Shown in pieces: positions 35,586 through 45,161 of a stretch of 64,000 nt of DNA. The DNA comes from Limnephilus marmoratus (lineage: Eukaryota; Arthropoda; Insecta; Trichoptera; Limnephilidae). The notes beneath the pieces are model-generated. The model saw nothing but the letters and a program-made list of their open reading frames with translations, did no database searches and was not told the origin of the DNA. The number at the start of each line of letters is the position of its first letter. Position 1 is the first letter of the stretch. The translations under genes were made by a program, and so were the position numbers. The stretch lies in the NCBI GenBank assembly GCA_917880885.1, contig OU862912.1, forward strand, positions 52,811,117 to 52,875,116. Reading direction: 5' to 3'.

Positions 35586-35755
35586 TTGAAATTTCTAGAA
35601 CGGTCCAGAACATTCAAGAGTATTCTTGAGCATTCCACCACATTCCAGAACATCCATGGACATTCAACATTCCAGATCATTGTGGAACATTCCAGAACAC
35701 TTCCGAATATTGTGGAATGTTCTGGAATATTATTCCGGAACATTTTAAGCCTTTT
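35586..35755 (+). promoter_or_regulatory. extended heat-shock element array, upstream block
   Basis: From 35586 to 35665 sixteen consecutive 5-bp blocks alternate between nnGAA and nnTTC in register. Ten are exact, five have one mismatch and one has two. A second run continues in register at 35668-35697 and a third at 35712-35755 (TGGAATGTTCTGGAA). The binding rule for heat-shock factor trimers is alternating nGAAn pentamers, so this is far longer than a minimal three-pentamer site. Binding itself is inferred. Confidence 0.75.
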
Positions 35756-35786
35756 TTGTATGGATAGGGCTACCCATTGATAGGGG

Positions 35787-35826
35787 TATATAAAGCAAGA
35801 TCCGTCGTGGGTTCGGACGTCAGTTC
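35787..35826 (+). promoter_or_regulatory. TATA box and initiator
   Basis: TATATAAA at 35787-35794 is followed by TCAGTT at 35820-35825. TCAGTT is the arthropod initiator, with the predicted start at A 35822, 33-35 bases downstream of the TATA. The pair sits just after the upstream heat-shock array, the layout of insect hsp promoters. Whether it is active is not shown by sequence. Confidence 0.6.
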
Positions 35827-35892
35827 AATCTCACATCAACTCCCTGAGCAGAGTCGGGCACCCCAGCAGTATTTGAGAGCATTACACAACAA

Positions 35893-35942
35893 CATTCCAG
35901 AACATCCCGGATTATTCTGGAAAATTGTGGAATGTTCGGGAA
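35893..35942 (+). promoter_or_regulatory. heat-shock element array, downstream block
   Basis: Ten consecutive pentamers (CATTC, CAGAA, CATCC, CGGAT, TATTC, TGGAA, AATTG, TGGAA, TGTTC, GGGAA) alternate in register downstream of the initiator, with a further TTCCAGAATTC at 35972. Heat-shock elements on both sides of a core promoter are unusual. Confidence 0.7.
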
Positions 35943-36371
35943 TAAGGAATCGGGAACATCAATGTGAAACGTTCCAGAATTCTCTCGAATGTTGTCCTGA
36001 GCGAAGCCGGGTAACGCAGTATGTAAAATAATTTTTTAACTTGGTATCAATATTATAATAAATAAACCCTACAATTTTCCTACTCCTGACACTCTGAATT
36101 CGTCTAGTTCTCTCGATGTTTAGTTTTCTGAAGGTTTCACTTCTACTGCGTGTGAACTGCACAAAGTATCATAGGCACTAACCAAAGAATAAAGAAGACA
36201 TCTATATATGCCTTCCATACGTCCGATATGTCCGTATTTATTGTTAGTAAAAATATTTTTACAGCGGATTTTCATTCAAGATGACTTCAGATATAAGTAC
36301 ATCGACTTTGCTTGTACGGCCGTATATCCTCTTTACATACTTACTTGAAGAAAAAAAATTCTAAAGGATCA

Positions 36372-36482
36372 GGCCGGATCAATTGTCGCCGGATCAAATG
36401 TCCGCCGGATCAACTATCCGCCGGATCAAGTGTCGGCCGGATCAAATGTCAGCCGGATCAAATGTCGCCGGATCAAATGTCG
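36372..36482. repeat. 16-bp minisatellite
   Basis: Seven units of GCCGGATCAAATGTC type (15-16 bp each) in direct tandem, with only a few substitutions. Similar CCGGATC words occur at 21067-21097. Confidence 0.85.
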
Positions 36483-36684
36483 GGTCACCCGTAAAATTAT
36501 GTCAACAGCAGAAATAACCCTTTGCCATGTCACCTCCGAATTTTATAAAAATTGAAGAATTATTATATTTTGTGATTTTTCAGGGGTCTGCAGCGCTAGT
36601 ATCATTATAAACGTACCGACATCTTAAAATGCTGGAAGAAAACGAATTAATCACACAAAAAACGATTAAAAAAAAAACCATAGT

Positions 36685-37247
36685 ATGCAATTTACACGCC
36701 GCACATGCGGTAGAAGTGAAACCTTCAGAAAACTAAAGTGGAGACAAGAGTGGGGAGGCTACGAAGCACCTTTTCATCAATGTGAAGGATGATTTTTTTC
36801 ATATTTTTATCGTCAAATTCCAGTGCACGTTTTCCTATACATTTGGTCATCTTATTAGTATTTGTGTTTTCTTCTTCGGAGTTGCTAGATGTCGTATTCT
36901 TTAGCCTGTTCATTTTGGAGAGGTTTGAAGATTGGATATTGATTTTACAAAAAATTAAAATATCTTTTATTTGGATCTCGTGGGATTCGATCCTTGGTCC
37001 GCTAAATGTCTGCATAGGTTCGTCAGGCGCTTTGTACCACTACGCCAAAGGAGACTTGCATGGGATTGTGGAATTATCGTATTATATTGGAACCGAGTAC
37101 CGGTGAATTAAATAATTATTTTATTGCCTTCTCATTCTCTTGCGGACTAAATCCTATAGATGTATCTGTTTGTCTCGTTTTAGTGTCGCTCGTTTCCGTT
37201 TCATCGAGTTTCAAATCACAAAGATGCTAAAGAATTTTTCACTTTTA
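36685..37247 (+). repeat. MITE-like repeat family H, copy 3, split by a SINE
   Basis: The left end (GCGGTAGAAGTGAAACCTTC at 36708) and right end (about 37128-37247, TGCTAAAGAATTTTTCACTT) belong to H. About 355 bp between them (36772-37127) contain the minus-strand tRNA-headed SINE of family I. The bases of H normally found at the junction are missing. Confidence 0.65.
36880..37062 (-). repeat. tRNA-headed SINE family I, copy 2
   Basis: On the minus strand TTGGCGTAGTGGTACAAAGC (box A) and GGATCGAATCCC (box B) make the tRNA-like head at 36975-37057. The body with AATCAATATCCAATCTTC matches copy 1. An open frame continues beyond the body to 36775 (KKIILHIDEK), with no family I recognise. Confidence 0.6.
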
Positions 37248-37249
37248 AC

Positions 37250-38042
37250 AAAAAAACAATTGATCAGACAAATAACGATTTAAAAGAAAATGTAATTCTA
37301 AAAATTACGTTTGGATTTTGAATTCGAAGAATCTGTTAAAAGGCCGCGTGAAATCACAATCACATTAATAGCATGTAGCATTGTGTTGAGCGAATTAAGA
37401 GTAAGTATTGAGAATTTACACAGGCCAAAAATATATCGAAACGACGCATTTCTTTCAATTTCTCAAGGCCAGTTTTATATAAACCAAAGTGAAGAACACT
37501 CGACGTATAAAAACTATATACATCTTTTTTTCAAGAATCGTTAAACGTATTTACAAAACCACACATTTTACTCAGTTTCTTTGATCCCACTTTTAAGTTT
37601 GTTAGTTTGTTTGGTTTGTTCGCGTCTCGTCCACTCAGAAGCAAACTGATTCATTGAATTGATGAAGTGGCCCTCAGAGAGACTAATCTGGCCTTGAGTT
37701 GATCAATTAGAGAAAATGGGACCTGCTCGACAGATCCTATACCAATAAAATAGGTAGCCACTGTAAGTTTTGTGGGCTGAGGACAATCAACAGCTCGTTT
37801 GTGAATTCTGGCAAATTAACTGTTTTAATGGAGGTCTCAGAAATGTTTGATTAATTGTTGAAGTTTGAAAGTTTTGTCACTCCGTTATTTCTACTTATAT
37901 AAGTAAATATATATTTTTTATAATTAAATTACGCGCTTATTTCATTTTTGCTAAGCGCGGCTGGTAATGAAGTCCCTTGTCAAAATGTTTCCAGTTAAAA
38001 TTTACCTAGGGAAAGAACTCAAATGGATAACACTAATATGTA
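37250..38042. other. unassigned AT-rich DNA
   Basis: A 77-codon plus-strand open stretch at 37311 has protein-like composition but no recognisable family. I see nothing else. Confidence 0.35.
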
Positions 38043-38044
38043 TA

Positions 38045-39165
38045 CAGGTTCATCGAAAAATAACGCGAACATTTAAAATAACTGTTATAAAAAAAACTAT
38101 TAAAGGTAATTGAATGATTTTGATCTTAAAATGTGCGGAATTTTTTTTTTCGTGCCTAAGTATGTTCGTCGCTCTGCAGATGTCTAGTCTGTAGTCGATT
38201 TTTTGGAGGCGTCTACTAATATCTACAGGAATTCCAAAAACTGAAAAAATCGAACTAATATCTATGAGAATCAAAGTGTTGACGAATATCTACAGCTTAA
38301 ACTGTTGACTAATATCTATGATAACCAAAGTGTTGACGAATATCTACAGTACTGGCAGAGGTTGGATTTGCAATTATGTATAGCATATTGGAATGACGTA
38401 ATATTGCGTATGCAGTTTAAAAAACTTAATTTATGTAAGTATGTATGTAAAAATCCCTGATATCGGACTATTGGATACATTTAGCTGATTAGTCCAACCT
38501 ACGCTCTGTAGATATTAGTCAACACTCTGAAGTTCGTAGATATTAGTTCAACATATGAGCTGTAGATATTCGTCCGACATACAGGCTGTAGATATTAGTA
38601 ACTGGAGTCGATTTTTTGCCACGTACGTCATTTCGGGAGTAACTGTCAAGATAGCGGCAGAAATTCGCTCCCGCAGGTGATCCAAATCCCGGATCTTTTC
38701 TGCGTACACAAAATTTTTAATGTACCCCCAGAAAAATAAATTCAGAGGGATAAGGTCAGGACTTCTTGGAGGCCAGGCATTGGGGGTCCTCTGCCTACGA
38801 TAATGAACGGTAGTCGTTGGCGCGCCCGCGGCCGATCTTGGCTATTTCGCATCGAGTGTTCGCATAGCAAGGTCACGCCACCTCCAAAACAAAACTTATG
38901 TTCACCAGCGTTCAGTGACAGAATTACACGTTTAACATAAAGGGTTTCGGTACTATAATTTTTTTAAATGTTAGGATGCACGCTTTCCCAACGGCTGGAG
39001 AGCGCATCTGCAGAGCGACGAACGGTGTACACGTCGAAATATACAAAGGTAAGATTTTTTAGTCTTTTTCCGTACGTTTTAAGATCAAACCATGGAATTA
39101 CCTCTTACAGTTTCCATATACTTAACAGTTATTTTAAATGTAGTCATTATTTTTCGATGATCCTG
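38045..39165 (-). mobile_element. mariner/Tc1-type element, deleted and invaded
   Basis: The terminal inverted repeats (38045-38087 and 39123-39165) start CAGGTTCATCGAAAAATAA / CAGGATCATCGAAAAATAA and match over about 43 bp with few differences. Both are flanked by TA, the target site of the superfamily. On the minus strand the transposase C-terminal part survives: WPPRSPDLIPLNLFFWGYIK near 38720-38785, and IDYRLDICRATN at 38165-38205. The aspartate expected in the P-L-D-F motif is asparagine, and a frameshift lies between the two blocks. The N-terminal DNA-binding region and the first catalytic residues are deleted. A 400-bp fold-back element interrupts it. Confidence 0.9.
38206..38605. mobile_element. 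fold-back element with tandem-repeat arms
   Basis: It is inserted in the mariner and bounded by a 13-bp direct repeat, AGTCGATTTTTTG (38193-38205 and 38606-38618). The outer ends are inverted TACTAATATCTACAG. The left arm contains five units of about 26-28 bp around ACTAATATCTA, spaced by words ending GTGTTG. The right arm has four units in the opposite direction around TAGATATTAGT. About 100 bp of unique sequence lies between the arms. No coding is present. This fits the fold-back architecture, but the long direct repeat is atypical. Confidence 0.75.
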
Positions 39166-39169
39166 TATA

Positions 39170-39596
39170 ATAATAATAAATATGTTGGCTATTCAGATCG
39201 GGTTAGGTTAGGTTATCGGAATTCTTTTTGGCGTGTTGAGTCTACTGACTGACTGTGACGAAAATATGATGACATTTATTTTGGATCTAATTGGGAGCAT
39301 TTTGGCAAGGAACATTGTTCCCTGGAACTATTGAACCGATAACACTCGTAATATGGAAATTTCGTAAGTCAAAATGAGAAAAACATCAGTAGATGTGATG
39401 ACATTGTTATGATCATTTAATAATAATAGTAATAAATTACACATTTATTTGATAATATATTTTTATATTTTTTTGTTTTTGTTTTTATTGCATTGATTCT
39501 ATTGACAAATGGGTCACTGCTCAAGTGCTCAGCTGTACATTCTGGATTTCTCCTGGAATGTAGATGATATTCAGCCTGTAATATAAGAAAAAAAAT
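39170..39596. other. unassigned AT-rich DNA
   Basis: Nothing recognised apart from the word GGTTAGGTTAGGTTA at 39201-39215, too short to be telomeric. Confidence 0.4.
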
Positions 39597-39842
39597 GTGT
39601 GCAGTTCACACGCGGTAAAAGTGAAACCTTCAGAAAAACAAAGTAGACAAGAGTGGGGAGGCTACGAAGCACCGCACAAAGAGGAGACCTATATGCTACG
39701 AAGCACAAGAGGAGACGGATTATTCTATCTCATTCTCTCGCAGGCTAAATCCTACAGATGTATGTGTTGTCTCCTTTTAGTATCGCTTTTTCATTTCTTC
39801 GAGTTTCAAATCACAATGGTGCTAAAGAAGTTTTTACTTCAA
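39597..39842 (+). repeat. MITE-like repeat family H, copy 4
   Basis: Near-complete copy from GTGCAGTTCACACGCGG to AAGAAGTTTTTACTTC. A 20-30 bp internal duplication around GCTACGAAGCAC is visible at 39660-39715. Confidence 0.7.
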
Positions 39843-39926
39843 TAATAAATAATTAAAAAGAAATGAAATTAAAATTATATCACATAATCAAAATTCAAAT
39901 TAAAGCAAATAATAGAAAATTGAAAA

Positions 39927-40555
39927 TCTATATATACTGTTTCCCTTGGTCACGCCGTAACTTAAGAACGAATTTACCTATTTCATTCATCTTTTTTTCA
40001 AATTTTTTTAACACGTTGTAAAAGGTTCTTACGGAAAGAAAAAATAAAGAAATTGCACAGAAAATTGGATAATTTCAGAAAACTTAACGACTATTTTAAC
40101 TTCGCGCGTTTGACGGTTAGCGCATTTGATGAAATTAAATTTAGCAGGGAGCTGTTTTTTTGTATTAAAAAAATTATCTATAGATTTTTTAAATTATAGA
40201 TATTTTAAATAGATACCTATGTTAGGTACCAAATTTGATTGATTGTTCTTATAATATACAAAAATGAATATTTGTGATAGACGAAAAATTTAAATTTGAA
40301 TTAAAAAATTGTAATAGGTGGCACGCGAGCTGTTTGAAAACTGAATGTACTGGGACTGAATATATGGAACGCGGGATGGAGTTTTCGGGACGGGGGAGCG
40401 GGAGAGGGGTGAGGGTGGGCGGGGAAGGTGGAAGGGGAAAGGGGGAATGGAAGAGGATACGGGAGAGGAACGGGGACGCACGGGAAAGAACATACAGGGA
40501 GAAACAATTTATTTCTTTGAATATGGCATTGCAACGCATGCCTGGAACCAGCTAG
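39927..40555 (+). mobile_element. Helitron with purine tract, copy 2
   Basis: Starts TC after A (TCTATATATACTG) and ends CCAGCTAG before T. The tract at 40370-40480 is purine-rich and GGGG-containing. It is followed by CAGGGAGAAACAATTTA, which also follows the tract in the element at 12027. The 5' halves differ, so the two elements share a 3' module. Confidence 0.7.
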
Positions 40556-40766
40556 TAAATAATATAATCACAAACACAAGTAGGTATTTCTTTCATTTAA
40601 AATTCTATCAATTAAGATGTGCGGTTGACTGTGCAGTCAGCAACCATTCGCCGCAGAGCTTCTTGAAGCACTGCAACGATGTCGATATTCGAATAAAGTA
40701 TTTCATTCAAAAGCTTTGATGATTAATAGCTGAAACTACCCTCAAAGACAGCAGCTTTATACCTGG

Positions 40767-41722
40767 TAGTCCAGTAAAGGAAGGGGTTGTAGAGTGCGTA
40801 AGCAGGAACCTAAGCGATTCTTTCAGGACTTGTTTAGGGTGCTTAGGGTGTGAACATACTAAAAGTCCTGACGTCTAAGTGGTGAGCTAGGGGGGGGAGG
40901 GGGGGGGAAGGTCCCGATTTTCGGGTTTCTGTTTATATCTCAAAAACGGTGCGTCGCAGAGGAAAACTTTTTAAGAATAAGTAAAAGCTCATAAAATTAT
41001 CTACAACTTTTATTCTTTACGTAATTTTGGAAATCCCAGCCGTTTTTGAGTTATACGCTCCACAAATGTCAATATTTTCGAAAAAAATCATTTTACCTCA
41101 CATTTTTCATCAAACATTCCTTCATATCGTCTAAAATATTCATCCAAGAAAGAAATTTATTTGAAAGAAGTTGTAAATAATTTAATTACCTTTTAGAATA
41201 TATTTACATATGTAAGTAAATCTCTAACCAGTAAATATTTACAGCAATTTTAAGTTTTTTCGTAAAATGTTGTCATTTTCAGAAAAAGCTGTTTTTTCTT
41301 ACCAAATTATTAGGACGGGTTTTTTCTTAATGGGAAATTCCTTATTAATTTTTGCACGCAAGAAAGCAGGTAAGTTGTTCTCGAACAGATGATTAGTGGA
41401 ATTCATTTTATAATCATTATTATTGTAATGGGTGATTAGGTTAGTCGTCGGAGATGCTACAATAACGTGCTACGATGCTGTTCGAGTTGGTGAAAAGGCA
41501 ATGAATGCGATAGTGGGCTTGACATTCTCAGACATCAAGTTGTCTCGCAAAGATCGGGCATTTCCAATGTCTTCTGTCAGCTCGTCGATAAAAATTCACG
41601 ACGAAAAGGTTGCAGTTGACCCAACATTGCTGTTTCAGCGGATGTGTATAAGCAAACGATCAGATGAGGATTTGATGAAATTCTTTGAGTATGAGTTGGC
41701 CCCATTTCCCTTGGCACTGTTC
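40767..41722 (+). repeat. left arm of the giant inverted repeat
   Basis: This 956-bp arm is the reverse complement of 42994-43960 with only scattered differences. It includes the outer end TAGTCCAGTAAA, a G-run (40890-40911), and a duplicate of the first roughly 97 codons of the central gene (MIRLVVGDATITC ... ELAPFPLALF) on the plus strand, where it breaks off at the arm boundary. Confidence 0.9.
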
Positions 41723-41731
41723 TCAATAACA

Positions 41732-43284
41732 TCATGTTACACTCTCAACTTTATGTGGATTCACGTTTTCATATCCTCTTTGGACGTGAGGGTCCTGGCA
41801 AGCGTTGTTCATCCATGGCATCGTCATTCTCAGTGGTGGATGTTCTTGCTGAAAGGGCTCTACGTCGTCTTCATCGTCGTCCTCGGCAACAGGCACGCTA
41901 TTGAGGCATCTCCCTTGGCAGTGAAGGCACGCTGCAGAACAGGTCAGCATTGCTTTTCGGCATCCACATTTGCCAATTGCACAATCCTTGGTACAGCGGC
42001 AAAATATCATTTTCAGAAGGACCTCCGGTGCTGGAGGATCTTCTGTTGTAATTGGCGCCAGGGTTTCTCCTTCGTGTTTCCACCCCCATTCTTCAGCGGA
42101 CAGCTCAATCCTGAGCCACTGCTGAACTTGGTGGTATGTCCGCCGGGAATGCTGTTTAGCTGCACTACCATTTCAGGAAGCATTTATTTCCAGCCTCTTC
42201 AACCTCGTCGTGAGTAGAGGAGGGATTGTAAAAGATCATTGCCTCTTGCTTGATCATTTCTGACTCCAAGTACAATTTTGAAAAGCCACCTTGCTTCTCC
42301 TGAAAGTTGCAGACGTTGTATCGCATCCGGTAAATGAATGTAAAAATATGATGTATTCAAATCCACGATGCTGCATCTCTTGGGTGGACAGTGCCAATGT
42401 TTTGGTTTTCCCTCGTCCGGGTTTCAGCAACAGAATATCTTAGGTGGGAGGAGTGGAAGCAATAAAAAGGACAGTGAGGTCCACATCCTCACCAAAGACA
42501 GCCACAGAGTTGTGAAAGGATAGTTCCACAGCAGTCTTCACGATAAGGACGTCAGCATCATCGGTGGCCTGAAGAGTCTGTATCCCATTCTCCCGAAACT
42601 TTGTCTATAGTAAGGAGATGAAGTTACTTTTGTTGGTAGGATTGGATAAAAAATCTTCCTGTTTAACGGGTATTGATTTGTTCCATGTCAAATTGATGTC
42701 TGCTAACCTTCTCAGTCTTCGTACTATTGACTGGATTTGCGTACCCATCAAATACCACAGTGCGAGTCATTCCAGGATAGTGGTGGTTGACATAGGTGAT
42801 ATAACGATCACAAATTGCGGCAACGGAGGCATTTTTTGTCAAATTACTCTGTATAATATAGATAATATGTATAATATGATAGAAATCCTCCGTCCACAAC
42901 TATGTTCATCTGAGACAGTAGAACAGTTTTTTTGGTAGGCTCGAATAAGCTATACAGAACAGATTTATTTGTCTTTCGCATCCCACTTTCATTGAACAGT
43001 GCCAAGGGAAATGGGGCCAACTCATACTCAAAGAATTTCATCAAATCCTCATCAGATCGTTTGCTTATACACATCCGCTGAAACAGCAATGTTGGGTCAA
43101 CTGCAACCTTTTCATCGTGAATTTTTATCGACGAGCTGACAGAAGACATTGGAAATGCCCGATCTTTGCGGGACAACTTGATGTCTGAGAATGTCAAGCC
43201 CACTATCGCATTCATCGCCTTTTCACCAACTCGAACAGCATCGTAGCACGTTATTGTAGCATCTCCGACGACCAACCTAATCAC
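41732..43284 (-). pseudogene. XPG/FEN-like nuclease-domain protein with CXC tail, broken
   Basis: Read on the minus strand, the conserved blocks run in order: GEKAMNAIVGLTFSDIKLS and YELAPFPLALFNESGMRKTN (N-terminal part, 43284-42940), VVDGG, ASVAAICDRYITYV, VVFDGY (near 42750), TDDADVLIV (near 42560), GEDVDLTVL (near 42487), FLHSFTGCDTTSA (near 42322), YHQVQQWL and EEWGWKHEGE, then PPAPEVLL and a cysteine cluster FCRCTKDC...KCGCRKA (41898-42010). VFDG, the DDAD acidic pair and the GCD loop are the FEN1/XPG-style signature. Several frameshifts and stops separate the blocks, so this copy is dead. I recall relatives as repeated uncharacterised genes in arthropods and cnidarians. An AG just before GTTGGTCGTC may be a splice acceptor, so the true N-terminus could lie in the outer arm. 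Confidence 0.75.
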
Positions 43285-43960
43285 CCATTACAATAATAAT
43301 GATTATAAATTGAATTCCACTAATCATCTGTTCGAGAACAACTTACCTGCTTTCTTGCGTGCAAAAATTAATAAGGAATTTCCCATTAAGAAAAAACCCG
43401 TCCTAATAATTTGGTAAGAAAAAACAGCTTTTTCTGAAAATGACGACATTTTACGAAAAAACTTAAAATTGCTTTAAATATTTACTTGTTAGAGATTTAC
43501 TTACATATGTATATATATTCTAAAAGGTAATTAAATTATTTACAACTTCTTTCAAATAAATTTCTTTCTTGGATGAATATTTTAGACGATATGAAGGAAT
43601 GTTTGATGAAAAATGTGAGGTAAAATGATTTTTTTCGAAAATATTGACATTTGTGGAGCGTATAACTCAAAAACGGCTGGGATTTCCAAAATTACGTATA
43701 GAATAAAAGTTGTAGATAATTTTATGAGCTTTTACTTATTCTTAAAAAGTTTTCCTCTGCGACGCACCGTTTTTGAGATATAAATGGAAAACCGAAAATC
43801 GGGACCTTCCCCCCCCCCTCCCCCCCCTAGCTCACCACCTAGACGTCAGGACTTTTAGTATGTTCACACCCTAAGCAACCTAAACAAGTCCTGAAAGAAT
43901 CGCTTAGGTTCCTGCTCACGCACTCTACACCTCCTTTTGGACCATTCGTTTACTGGACTA
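42994..43960 (-). repeat. right arm of the giant inverted repeat
   Basis: 967 bp, the partner of 40767-41722. It carries the 5' region and N-terminal coding part of the nuclease-like gene, in the orientation that continues into the centre. A C-run at 43807-43829 mirrors the G-run of the left arm. Confidence 0.9.
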
Positions 43961-44407
43961 TGGGGAATATGGCAGTTCTATGTCTGGCTCAAATATAACA
44001 GTTTTATGTCTGGGGAGAACGAGTAAATGTCTCTTTGGCGTGTACTGTGTGCATGAGTGTCTCGAGACCATTGCAGTCTGTTAAACAGATAGGTAGGAAC
44101 GAATTCGAATTCATCGTTTGTACCTTCCTTCTGTACCTTATTTAGTATCCGATGCTGCTAGAGGTAAGGCGAGATATGCTCGCATCTCGGGACATTGTAG
44201 CAATATCGGACACATGCATTTTGGACACGTAGCACTTTAATATCCTTCCTTTGTATGTTAAGAAAATAAATCATCACTTCATTTTTGATTTGACTGAAGT
44301 GGGTCAAAACCCAGTTTATATTTCACCAAGAGCAAAAACAAATTTTCGGTTTGCGAATAATACGTAAATAAACTTTTGCCAAAATTAAACATAACGTCAA
44401 ATGCGTG

Positions 44408-44650
44408 GCGGACCAGATTTGGAAAGGTCGGTTTTGGAAGACCTTTTTACCTCTTTAGCCGGACTTTCTCGACTCATCGCCTTGCACCGCAGCGGGAGGA
44501 GTGAATTCATACGTACGTCACTCCTAGACTATTAAATTTTACACTTACATTCCTACCACCCCTCAATATTTTCCTTCCTTCCCGGAATGCCACTCCCTCC
44601 TTTCATTAAAAAGACGTTCAATACCCCATGCCCAAAGATGAAATAAGAGT
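44408..44650 (+). repeat. family D, eroded copy
   Basis: CCTTGCACCGCAGCGGGAGG, CTCACTCCTAG-like and CTCCCTCCTTTC words appear in family order, but the 3' hairpin is lost. Confidence 0.5.
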
Positions 44651-44899
44651 TGAAACCCAGTGGCCGAAATTTTTTAACTATAAGTATTTTACCAAATTGA
44701 TGCTATCACTGTCGCTCTTTGCTCCCTCGGATGTTGAGCGGAAGGTACAACTGCACCTAAAGCAGATAATATGTGAATAAAATCGAGAAAATTGAGGTTT
44801 TGTATTTTTCATTTTTTTTCTCCAAAACTGGATCAATTTTTAAGATTTCTTTTAAAAACTATATTAGAAGAGAATGCTCTATGTCTGTACGGTTTTTGA

Positions 44900-45161
44900 A
44901 ATGAAACTTCTATAGCCCCTCTGTGATTTGGATTTCGGATAAAACGGAAATTACGATTATTGCACGTGCAACGCACCAACTGCGCTCTTCGGCCGCTTTG
45001 ATTATGATGTCACTTTTAAAGGCTCCTATTGGTTGAGATATTAAACGGAAATTACGCTAGGTCTGCGCTCATTAATCGTTATGATTATGACCTCACTTTT
45101 CAAGTATTGGCTGAGAGTGTTTTGGTAAAGTTTCGCTTCTACCGCGTGTAAAGTGCACTCG
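44900..45161 (-). repeat. MITE-like repeat family H, copy 5
   Basis: Diverged copy ending TTCTACCGCGTGTAAAGTGC. Inside, the words GATTATGATGTCACTTTTAA and GATTATGACCTCACTTTTCA show a tandem internal duplication of about 100 bp. Confidence 0.6.

Larger units (their letters stand above)
35403..36019 (+). mobile_element. Helitron carrying a heat-shock-type promoter
   Basis: The 5' end is TC after an A, followed by AATATATATTATAAAAGAAA, a 5' start known from lepidopteran Helitrons. The 3' end reads GCGAAGCCGGGTAACGCAG before a T, which looks like the usual CTAG/T end with one base lost. No Rep/helicase coding is present. The interior holds extended arrays of inverted GAA pentamers, a TATA box and an initiator in the order of an inducible promoter (see 35586, 35787 and 35893). 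Confidence 0.7.
35236..36163 (-). repeat. MITE-like repeat family H, copy 2, split by a Helitron
   Basis: The left part (35236-35395) and right part (36110-36163, ending CGTGTGAACTGCAC) are the two ends of a minus-strand H copy. The Helitron at 35403-36019 lies between them. About 90 bp right of the Helitron are not H-like and may be an additional insertion or divergence. Confidence 0.65.
40767..43960 (-). mobile_element. 3.2-kb element with 960-bp inverted repeats (Academ-like?)
   Basis: The element is bounded by inverted arms beginning TAGTCCAGTAAA. TGG occurs directly outside both ends (40764-40766 and 43961-43963), a candidate 3-bp target duplication. The 1.27-kb centre plus the right arm encode a decayed gene with FEN/XPG-like nuclease motifs and a cysteine-rich tail. 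From memory, Academ transposons carry XPG-type nuclease and cysteine zinc-finger modules and make 3-4 bp duplications. The assignment is therefore plausible but unproven, and I do not see a separate transposase domain. Confidence 0.6.

Noticed and set aside
39201..39215. Telomeric repeat (TTAGG)n
   Set aside because: Only about three imperfect units of GGTTA. Too short and interior.
41432..42217. 261-codon plus-strand gene
   Set aside because: Only the first 97 codons or so are real and belong to the inverted duplicate of the minus-strand gene. After the arm boundary at 41722 the frame runs antisense to that gene.
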